Part shown: piece after piece, positions 53,926 to 62,925 of the stretch
Layout: each line of letters begins with the position of its first letter
How positions within the stretch are numbered: position 1 is the stretch's first letter
Assembly (NCBI RefSeq): GCF_019175385.1
Contig: NC_083346.1
Location: 62,339,821-62,403,820 of the forward strand
DNA: 64,000 bases
From: Lycium barbarum
Taxonomy: Eukaryota > Streptophyta > Magnoliopsida > Solanales > Solanaceae
Direction of reading: 5' to 3'
The notes under the pieces: model-generated
Databases searched by the model: none
What the model was told of the DNA's origin: nothing
Seen by the model: the letters and a program-made list of their open reading frames with translations, nothing else
Program-made: the position numbers and the translations under genes

Positions 53926-55416
53926 CTACCGATCAATATAGTCAAGTAAGGAATTAATATTACCTGTAGGCGTAGGGAATAAGTAAGGATACTTATTCTT
54001 CATCTCACCTTCGGCTTCCCATGTCATCTCTTCCCTATTATTATTTCGCCACAATACTTTGACGGAAGCCACATCCTTAGTACGCAACCTTCTAACTTGA
54101 CTATCATGTATAGCTATAGGGCTCTCCTCGTGAGACAACTCCTCTGTTATCTGGACATCATCTACAGGGAATACTCTAGAAGGGTCACCAATACATTTAC
54201 GAAGCATCGACACATGAAAGACTGGATGTACTGCTTCCAAATCAGATGGTAGGTCCAACTCATAGGCAACCTTGCCTACCCTACGAATAATCTGATAAGG
54301 CCCAATGTACCTCGAGCTAAGCTTCCCTTTCTTGCGGAATCTCATCACACCCTTCATGGGCGACACCTTCAAGAACACCCAATCACCAATCTGAAACTCT
54401 AAGTGTCGACGTCGGTTATCTTCATATAACTTCTATCGACTCGGGGCTACCAATAATATTTCCTGAATAAGCTTCACCTTGTCAACAGCTTGTTGAATCA
54501 CGTCTGGGCCTACCAATTTAGTCTCACCAACATCAAACCAACCGATAAGTGACTTGCACTTCCTCCCATATAAGGCCTCATACGGTGCCATCTGAATACT
54601 AGAATGGTAGCTATTATTATAGGCAAACTCAATAAGTGGCAAATGATCATCCCAGCTACCTCTGAAGTCAATAATACAGGCTCGCAACATATCTTCTAGC
54701 GTCTGAATGGTACGCTCGGCCTGTCCGTCAGTCTGAGGGTGAAATGCTGTGCTAAGACTCACCTGTGTCCCCAATCCCTTCTAGAATGATCTCCAGAAGT
54801 TAGCTGTAAACTGAGCTCCTCTGTATGAGATAATAGACGTGGGAACCCCATAAAGTCTCACTATCTCCTTAATGTATAATCTGGCGTAGTCCTCAGCTGA
54901 ATAAATAGTTCTGACTGGAAGAAAATGGGGTGATTTTGTCAGCCTATCCCCAATAACCCATATAGAGTCATACTTCCGTGGAGTGCGAGGTAAACCCGTA
55001 ATGAAATCCATATTAATTACTTCCCATTTCCAAGTTGGGATCTCTATCTCCTGCAATAACCCACCAGGCTTCTGATGCTCGACCTTAACCTGTTGACAAT
55101 TCGAGCACTAAGCAACAAACTCCGCTATGTCCCTTTTCATACCATCCCACCAATATTAACATCTGAGGTCATGATACATCTTCGTTGACCCTGGATAAAC
55201 AGAATAACGGGCATAGTGTGCCTCTCCCATAACCTGTTGCCGTAGCCCTGCAACTTCAGGTACACATAATCTGCCTCCATGTCGTAACACTCCATCAAGT
55301 GTAACCTGGAATGGGGTCTTCTCCTTTTGAAGAGTTGTATCTCTATACTGTTCCAGAACAGGTTTCTCGTACTGGCGTCTCTTTACCTCTTCTATGATAG
55401 AGGATTCAGCAACTTC
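53926..55416 (-). pseudogene. pol: Tek-2 integrase and chromodomain-like tail
   Basis: One frame with four stops (TAA 55156-55158, TAG 55108-55110, TAG 54781-54783, TAG 54433-54435). HHCC domain (HYARYSVYP ... CSNCQQVK, about 55230-55080), catalytic core ([25 protein letters not shown]), GPY-type motif (YIGPYQIIRRVG) and chromodomain-like VKVLWRNNNREEMTWEAE (about 54050). The second catalytic Asp is replaced: the codon at 54823-54825 gives Tyr (SYRGAQF) where Tek-1 has DRGAQF. The His of one HHCC position also looks changed (HP to YP). Integration activity is excluded on the sequence seen. Confidence 0.92.
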
Positions 55417-56790
55417 TCAACTAGAAACTCCACCATTTCCAGAATCAGCCAAACGGACTCCAAGGTTAGCTAGTTGGTAAATCTCACGGACCATCTCCTT
55501 CCTTTCTGGTTGTACGTCCGTCAAGCTACCCATAGATTTACGGTTAAGAGCATCTGCTACAACATTTGCTTTCCCTGGATGGTATAGAATATCAACATCA
55601 TAATCCTTTAATAACTCTAACCACTGTCTCTGTCGTAAATTCAGCTCTTTCTGCTTGAAGATATATTGGAGACTCTTGTGATCCGTATAAACATCAACAT
55701 GAACACCATATAAATAATTCCTCCATATCTTCAAGGCATGAATTACCGCTGCTAACTCCAGATCATGAGTAGGATAATTACTTTCGTGCTTTCTGAGTTG
55801 TCGGGAAGCATAGGCTACAGCCCTGCCATGCTGCATCAATACACAACCTAGTCCAACACCTGAAGCATCACAGTAAATAACATAGCCATCTGGTCCCTCA
55901 GGAAGAGTTAATACTGGAGCCGTAGTCAGCTTGTCTTTCAGCAACTGGAAACTTTGCTCACAAGCATCAGTCCACTGGAAGTTAGCTGCCTTCTGAGTTA
56001 GCCTTGTTAAAGGCGCTGAAATTAAGGCAAACTTCTCTACGAATCTCCTGTAATATCCTGCTAGCCCCAGAAAACTGTGTACCTCAGTAGGTGTCATGGG
56101 TCTAGGTCAAGTCTTCACAGCCTCAATCTTCTGTGTATCTACCCGAATACCATCAACTCCAATAATATGCCCCAAGAATGCCACTAAAGTCAACCGAAAT
56201 TCTCATTTAGAAAACTTAGCATACAATTTCTGGTGCTGGAGCACCCTAAGTACCGTCCTCAAATGATCTGCATGCTCCTCTTCTGAACGTGAATAGACTA
56301 GAATATCATCGATAAATACAATCACGAACATATCTAGGAATGGTTTGAACACTCGGTTCATCAAATCCATAAATACTGCTGGAGCATTGGTCAGCCCAAA
56401 AGACATCACTCTAAACTCATAATGCCCGTATCGGGTCCTGAATGCAGTCTTTGGAATATCTGTCTCCTTTACCCGCACCTGATGATAGCCTGACCGTAAG
56501 TCTATCTTCGAAAAACACTTAGCACCCTGCAACTGGTCAAATAGATCATCAATCTTGGGGAGGGGATATCTATTCTTTATTGTTACTTTATTCAGTTGCC
56601 TATAATCAATACACATCCGCAGCGACCCATCTTTCTTTCTCACAAATAATATCGGTGCTCCCCAAGGTAATGTGCTAGGCCTGATGAAGCCCCTTTCTAA
56701 CAAGTCCCTCAGTTGCTCCTTTAACTCCTTCAGCTCTGCAGGTGCCATTCTATAAGGAGGAATAGATCTGGCAATACATCTATAGTAAAC
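55417..56790 (-). pseudogene. pol: Tek-2 reverse transcriptase and RNase H
   Basis: RT blocks on the - strand: [13 protein letters not shown], the catalytic Asp in [26 protein letters not shown] active site ([13 protein letters not shown], about 56320-56282), thumb and [11 protein letters not shown]. RNase H has [22 protein letters not shown] and [13 protein letters not shown] and RNase H share one frame, broken by TGA at 56203-56205 (Cys in Tek-1), TGA at 56107-56109 (Trp in Tek-1) and TGA at 55417-55419. A deletion of about 14 bp near 56790, between IDVLPD and IPPYRMAP, shifts the frame against the protease. Confidence 0.92.
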
Positions 56791-56822
56791 TCTATCTCCC
56801 GTTCAGGCGGAAGACTTGGAAG

Positions 56823-57420
56823 TTAATCTGGGAATACATCTGAAAATTCATTAACTATCGGGACTGACTTAGTCGGTACCTCTGCTTTAATATCATGCAC
56901 ACGAACCAGATGATGAATATAACCCTTTCTAACCATCTTCCTTGCCTCGAGGTATGAAATAAACTTACCCCTTGACGATCCCGTATTCCCTATCCATTCT
57001 ATAATCGGCTCTCCTGGGAACTGAAATCGAACTATCTTTTCTCTACAGTCAGCATTAGCATAACAAGAAGCTAACCAATCCATCCCCATCATAACATCAA
57101 ACTCAGTCATATCTAACTCAATCAGATCTGCCATGGTATGACGACTATATATAACCACCGAACAATTTCTATATACTTGCTTTGCTATGACAGAATCTCC
57201 TACCGGTGTAGCTACCTCAAATGGTTTTATCAACTCAGGTTCCATTCCGATTCTACTAGCAACAAAGTGAGATATATACGATAAAGTGGAGCCTGGATCT
57301 ATCAATGCATATACGTCCCGAGAGAAAATCGATAATATACCTGTAACCACATTTGGTGACGCCTTCTGATCCTTCCTACTAACTAAGGCATATATGCGGT
57401 TTGAAGGACCACTAGAACTG
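56823..57420 (-). pseudogene. pol: Tek-2 protease region
   Basis: Same frame as gag. Active-site motif ALIDPGSTLSYI (about 57314-57279), then FEVATPVGDSVIAKQVYRNC and [11 protein letters not shown]. Ends at TAA 56823-56825 within DVFPD*LPSLP. The motif is intact; the gene is silent because of upstream gag stops. Confidence 0.9.
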
Positions 57421-58787
57421 GAAGCTCCGCCATGACCTCTACCACAGCCTGCTGGTGTCTGAATACCCTACCCCATAGGGCGCATAGCTACACAAAAAGA
57501 TGAACCACCAACCGACCCAGTAGGCTGAGCCATACCACCTGCACCATTTCCATAGGGATACTCCTTCATCATATGGCCTTGACGGCCACAAGAAAAACAA
57601 GCACCTGTAACCCAACGACATTCCCCAGAATGGGGCCTACCACATCGAGAACACCGAGGAAAAGGTGGCCTCGACTGACTCGAACCCCTGTTCATCTGTG
57701 AACCTGATGTCTTGGAGCTCTGACCGGCCCCTGAATACCCTGTGCTATCAAATCTCCTACCTGTGAACTGTGGGGGTACACTCCGTGCTGGCTGGGAATA
57801 ATGTCTAATATGCTGCTGAGGCTGCCTGCCTCGAAACTCAACAGGATAGCCAGCCGATCTAGCCCTCTTATGCTAGCCTCTGTCGCAATCTCTATCTGGT
57901 TGACGTCCTCTGTGTCATTTCTCCACCCCCTGTGCATATGCCTTTACCTGAGCGATATCCATACTTGGCTGAAGAGCCACTGCCATGCAGCCATCAATCA
58001 AGTAACGATCCAGTCCCATCACATAACGATGCACTCTATCAGCCATATCAGCTACAATAGTAGGCGCATATCTGGCCAATGAATCAAACTCAAGACTGTA
58101 CTCTCGAATGCTCCTGCCACTCTGCCTCAAATGTAAAAATCTATCAACTCTAGCTCTCCTCATCTCTGGAGGCAGGAAGTGGCCAAGGAAGGCCTCTACA
58201 AACTCATCCCATACCGCTAGAGGAGCACCCTCGCCCCTAGATAACTCCTAAGACTCATACAAATTAACAGCTACATCGCGCAACCGATACGAAGCCAAAT
58301 CAACAGACTCAGTCTCAGAAGCCCTAATTATCCTCAATGTACGCTGCATCTGCCGAATAAACTCCTACGGATCATCTTCGGGATTTAACCCGAAAAACTC
58401 TGAAGGATTACAACTTAAGAAATCACGAGCCCTCAAACTATCAGATCTATCCGCATGGTAAACTCCTAGTCCATGCCAGCGAGCCTGCCCTGCCACTAAT
58501 CTGGTGAGCAACTGAACTGCATCTCTCATGGCCCTATCCTCCGCCCCTGACTGAGAAGCTGGAGGCTCAGGTACTGGGGCCTCGGGAGCTGGCGGTGGGG
58601 CTGCCCCCTGAACTGGAGCTGCTGCTGCTCTAAGTTCCTCTGGAGGTGGCGGTGTAGCAGAACTTGCCGACTGAAGTGCAATCTCGGGCATAGACTAGGC
58701 ATGGGCCCTAGTAACTCTCCGGGTCTGACTAGTATCTCCTGCTACCGATTTTCCCTTCTGGGCAGCTGTCGCTTTCTTTGGAGGCAT
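57421..58787 (-). pseudogene. gag: Tek-2 gag, six stops in one frame
   Basis: Start at ATG 58787-58785 (MPPKKATAAQKG), 2 nt after TTTACAG. Then a Pro/Ala-rich stretch, gag domain (LASYRLRDVAV, FLPPEMRRARVDRF, FDSLARYAP, VHRYVMGL), Arg-rich linker, CSRCGRPHSGEC cluster and a zinc knuckle whose last Cys is Tyr (CFSCGRQGHMMKEY, about 57605-57564). Stops at 58695-58697, 58365-58367, 58248-58250, 57915-57917, 57873-57875 and 57468-57470, with no frameshift. Several replace Gln or Trp codons, as expected of C-to-T decay in methylated DNA. It is more diverged from the other gag genes than they are from each other. Confidence 0.92.
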
Positions 58788-58892
58788 AGCTGTAAACACA
58801 ATAATTTGTTAGGGAGGGATTATCCTGATAATATAGCTCTATCGCGCGATCTAGAGTAAAAAGAAAAGGTAACATCCTAAATGTCCTGTAGC

Positions 58893-58932
58893 TTCCTGTT
58901 TATAGATTTGGTGCACAACACACCGATAAACA
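58893..58932 (-). other. Tek-2 leader stem-loop with GTGCAC loop
   Basis: Transcript strand CTTGTTTATC.GGTGTG, loop TTGTGCAC (palindrome 58911-58916), CAAATCTATAAACAGG. Confidence 0.78.
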
Positions 58933-58975
58933 AGACTCTACTAGACATGGTATGTAGACACTCCAAGGATGAACT

Positions 58976-58987
58976 GCTCTGATACCA
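58976..58987 (-). promoter_or_regulatory. Tek-2 primer-binding site
   Basis: TGGTATCAGAGC on the - strand, 4 nt from the LTR boundary at 58992. Confidence 0.95.
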
Positions 58988-58991
58988 CTTT

Positions 58992-59480
58992 TGTCACGAC
59001 CCAACCCCACGGGCCATGACTAGTGCCCGAACTGGACACTCGTATACGAACCTTCTAGATATAGTCAGACTGAAACTAAGGACAGTATGGAAACTTGTAA
59101 AAACAAACTAAAGATTCATAACGTCACATATTATCATAAACCTGTCTCGTGAGGAGTCACAGCTAACCAACACATAACATAATACGCAAGCCGAAAAAGC
59201 TGCCACTATATACGGAGATACCCAAAACGAATCATATCAACATAGCTGACCAAAACCTACGTACAACCCACACATGTCTACAGACCTCTAAGAGTATAAA
59301 AGTGAAATGTGACGGGACAGGGCCCCGCCGTACCCCTGGATATGCAGAAGTCTACATCAAAAGATTTGTACCAAAATAGTCTAGTCTCCGGAACAATGGA
59401 GCTCTCCAAACAGCTGAGCAGAAGTCCTAGGCTGGAGGATTACCAAACCGAGTGTCTGTAACTGTGGGCATGAAACGCAG
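58992..59480 (-). repeat. Tek-2 5' LTR, terminal fragment
   Basis: TGTCACGACCCAACCCCACG inward to CATGAAACGCAG, where Tek-3 enters. The cut falls at the position where the twin hairpin begins in the other LTRs. One TAGTGGCAGC-type unit (about 59205) is present in reverse. Confidence 0.88.
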
Positions 59481-61394
59481 TGTTACACCTCGTAATTTTC
59501 CCCGTGAATGTACAATGAATAGACTAACGAAAAATACGAGTATATGGTGTTTTAATAAGAAGGGAATGACGTTTGGCGACCCTAAGTAAGATTTCAAAGG
59601 CAATGGGAATAAGGGATAAGGTTATGCTCCACAATGACTAATTATAGGTTCTGAAGACGTGAAAGTTGCAGATTTGCACTTTGGCCCTGTTGGTCGTAAA
59701 ATGAAATACGGACCGTAAAGTAGTATACGGCCCGTAAACTACCATGTCATATTCCAACTAACAAAACTTCAACTTCCTGCCAAATGATCAAATGGTTAAA
59801 TACGATTTGGAATACGGACCGTAAATTGAAATACGGCCCGTAAATCGCCATGATCCCCAGCATACCTTTCTGGTTTTGATATGCTTAAATACGACAACAA
59901 AATACAGCCCGTAAACTGTAATACGGACCGTAAATTGGGTTTACGACCACTGTGCACTTCAGCTACTGTTCGTGCCGAATCAGATTTTAAGTCATTAAAA
60001 GGAGACCCAAGCTCATTAAATTCATTTCATTCCACGATATTTCTCTCTAGAAATCTCTAGAATACTCTCCACTCTTCATTACAAGAAAATCAAAGGAAAT
60101 CCATGAACAATAACACCAAATCCATGAAACAAAGTGTTTGAAACCTAGCTAAAGTTAATCTCTCTCAAGAAAACCCAAAGGAAGTGAAGTAGGGTTTTGA
60201 TGCTAGAGGAGTAGTTCCATTCAAGGCTTGTTCAACCATCATATAAGGTACGTTTCATGACTAAACCATTTTTTTAAGGTATTGGAAGGTTAAGATACTT
60301 GAATTGTAAAAGGACATAGGAAATGGGTCATTCATGAGTGAATAGTGTTATGCTTGGATGTTAGTTGGGTTGAATTTTGAATGTTGGAGTGTTGTGATTA
60401 TGAATACGTTATAAATGACATTTAGACCATGAAATAAGTATTATACATGAGGAAACGCGATAGTAAGCTATAACAATAAATGTGGAGAAATTGAAGGGAA
60501 ATGGTGGATTGTGGTCAATGTATATAAATGATGATTGTTGATTGTGATATTGTGAGTGTTGTTGCTAGCGTGTGGGAGTTGATATAGTATATGGGAAAAG
60601 TAGTATAAACAAAGGAAGCGCTGCCCAAATAGCATGGGCAGACACCACTAGTGGGCGGCATGAGATGATACCCCGGACGCGGGAGGCCTGGACGCAGGCT
60701 AATGTTATGATTATCACACCGATCCGATATGGACGGGCAGCCTATATATTACTACACCGTACCTATATAGGCGGGCAGCTTATACGTTATACATATATGA
60801 CATGATGATGATTATGAATAAGCCAGCATGCATTATTTCTTTTACACTTGATAGTCAGATACAGTTATTCCATATTGATACTTCTTTTATATCATTGCCT
60901 TATTTCATTGTTTATGCCTCTCATACTCAGTACAATGTTCGTACAACGTCCGTTTTCTTTGGACGCTGTGTTCATGCCCACAGGTAGACAGGGAGGAGAG
61001 CTTGACTCAGATCCGTAGTAGCTGTTAGCTGATTGAAAGCACTCATTTGTCCCGGAGGTGCTTGATTATTCTTTTGTGTATAGTCATATATATGTATTTT
61101 TGGGCATGACGGGGTCTTGTCTCGTCCTTATGTATAGCACTCCAGTAGAGGCTCGTAAATGCGCAGTGTGGGTTAGATGGTCTCACGAGATGCTATTATA
61201 TGTATATATTATTTTGATGGCCGAGAGGCATATGTATATAAAGGTATTTACGTTTCTATATAAAATATGATTTTCCTACAATTTGAGTATAAAGTTGATA
61301 AAAGAGCATTAAATGAGTAAGATGAGTAGTAGAATGAGTGGTGCTCGGTGGCTAGCCCCGGGTACCCGTCACGGCCCCTAGCTGGGTCGTGACA
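59481..61394 (+). repeat. Tek-3 5' LTR, 1914 bp, internally deleted
   Basis: TGTTACACCTCG...GGGTCGTGACA. Three paired TACGGACCGTA/TACGGCCCGTA units at about 59707, 59812 and 59902. Donor-like ATAAG/GTACG (GT 60248). Around 60625 it jumps from GCTGCCCAAA to CATGGGCAGACACC, missing about 600 bp found in Tek-1, including AGGTATGT-type and CTCACCTT motifs. Twin hairpin 60927-60967, with hairpin 1 damaged (GTACAACG). Confidence 0.92.
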
Positions 61395-61398
61395 AAAG

Positions 61399-61410
61399 TG
61401 GTATCAGAGT
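61399..61410 (+). promoter_or_regulatory. Tek-3 primer-binding site
   Basis: TGGTATCAGAGT; the last base differs from the family TGGTATCAGAGC. Confidence 0.92.
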
Positions 61411-61457
61411 GGTTCAGTCCTAGGAAGTGTCTACGAGTCGTCCGTGTCTAGTAGATT

Positions 61458-61496
61458 CTTGTTTATGGTGTGTTGCGCGCCACATCAATAAACAAG
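61458..61496 (+). other. Tek-3 leader stem-loop with GCGCGC loop
   Basis: CTTGTTTAT.GGTGTG, loop TTGCGCGC, CACATC.A.ATAAACAAG. Palindrome GCGCGC at 61475-61480. Confidence 0.78.
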
Positions 61497-61602
61497 GGGC
61501 TACAGGGCATTTAGGAAAAATGACCATCTTTCTTCTATGAGATCGTGCGATAGAGCCATGTATAAGGTTTTATCCTCCCTAATAGTGTGTTACGATTTCA
61601 GA

Positions 61603-62925
61603 ATGCCGCCATAGGGAAAGGCTACAGCCGCCCAGAAGGGCAAGACTATGGCAAAGAGGCGGGTAGAAAGAGAGCCTCCGATGAATATAGAAGAAGGCGA
61701 ATCGCATAATGAGGCCTTGTCTAACACTTCTTCTACCCCGCCTAATGTGGACGGACAAGGAGGAGCTCCAGCTCCAATTCCTCCACCGGTTGCTTCGGGT
61801 CAACAAATGACCGAGGCCATCCATTTATTCACACAATTGGTCACCGCGCAGGCACAATGACAAAATGTGAGTTCAAGTGATCGGGAAGCAAGCACCAAAG
61901 CCCGTGATTTTATGAGTCTAAATCCTCCGGAGTTCTTCGGGTCAAAACCGGATGAAGACCCGCATGGTTTCATGGATGAGGTGTTGAGGACATTGAAGAT
62001 TATCCATGCCTCCGAAACGGAATCCGTGGAGTTGGCATCTTATAGACTCTGGGATGTGGCAATTTTATGGTACAACAACTGGGTATTATCAAGAGGAGAG
62101 AATGCGCCTCTTCCGGTTTGGCAAGAATTCATGGATGCATTTATTCGTCACTATTTGCCACCAGAGGTCCGCCGAGCTAGAGTGGATAGATTTCTAAATT
62201 TGAGGCAAGGAAATACGAGTGCCCGGGAGTATAGTATGCAATTTAATTCTCTGGCTAGATATGCCCCGGCTATGGTGGTCGACATGGGAGATCGGGTACA
62301 TAGATTTGTAAGTGGCCTAGGGCCACATTTATTCAGAGATTGTTTGACGGCGTCCTTGCAAGACGGGATGGATATTTCCCGAATACAGGCCCATGCTCAG
62401 AATTTAGAGGGGCGACAACAGCCATAGAGAAATGACCGTTATAGTGATAGAAGACAAAGCAAGAGAGCCAGATCGATGGGAGCAGGCAGTGATTATAGAG
62501 GGGGATCAAGGCAGACATATTCTAGGTACTCCGGCAAGTCGGTGACTAGTGCACCTCCTCGATTCACAGGTATGAGATTTGATCGCTCCTTCCGTTCAGG
62601 ACAGGGCCAGGGTTCGAGAGCCTCAGATTCCCAGTTCAGGGACGATTATAGAGGAGACCCCCAGTACCACGATGCAGTTAGTGCGGTAGATTACATTCCG
62701 GACAGTGTGGCCAGGGTTCGGATGCTTGTTATACCTGTCGCCAGGTTGGGCACATGATGAGAGATTGCCCGTCGATGAGTGGTAGAGTTGGGGTTCAGCC
62801 TACAAGTTCAGCGGCTGGTTCTTCTTCAGTGCGCCCGGTAGGGCAGACTCCCCAGATGTCAGTAGGCCGAGGTAGAGGCAGAGGGGCAGCATCTACTTCA
62901 GGTGCCACTCAGCCCCGTGTATATG
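61603..62925 (+). pseudogene. gag: Tek-3 gag, broken
   Basis: Start at ATG 61603, 1 nt after TTTCAG; codon 4 is TAG (61612-61614) where Tek-1 has AAG. Further stops are TGA 61857-61859 and TAG 62425-62427. The gag domain (LNPPEFFGSKPDEDP, YRLWDVAILWYNNW, FNSLARYAPAMV, VHRFVSGLGPHL) is otherwise well kept. A one-base frameshift near 62650 precedes the Cys/His cluster; in the shifted frame both the CGRLHSGQC cluster and the zinc knuckle CYTCRQVGHMMRDC (about 62725-62766) are readable. The tail is Arg/Gly-rich. Confidence 0.9.

Larger units (their letters stand above)
40078..59480 (-). mobile_element. Tek-2: Ty3/gypsy chromovirus, gag-pol, - strand, defective, extends beyond Tek-3
   Basis: 3' LTR at 40078-41559 plus 53539-53869, internal domain 53870-58991, 5' LTR from 58992, cut at 59480 by Tek-3 and continuing off-window. 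NC-2 sits in the 3' LTR. The full gag-pol order is readable on the - strand. Gag and protease lie in one frame and RT to chromodomain in a second, separated by one deletion frameshift near 56790; about 14 further in-frame stops break it. Left TSD candidate ATTAT (40073-40077); the mate is not visible. Confidence 0.88.
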
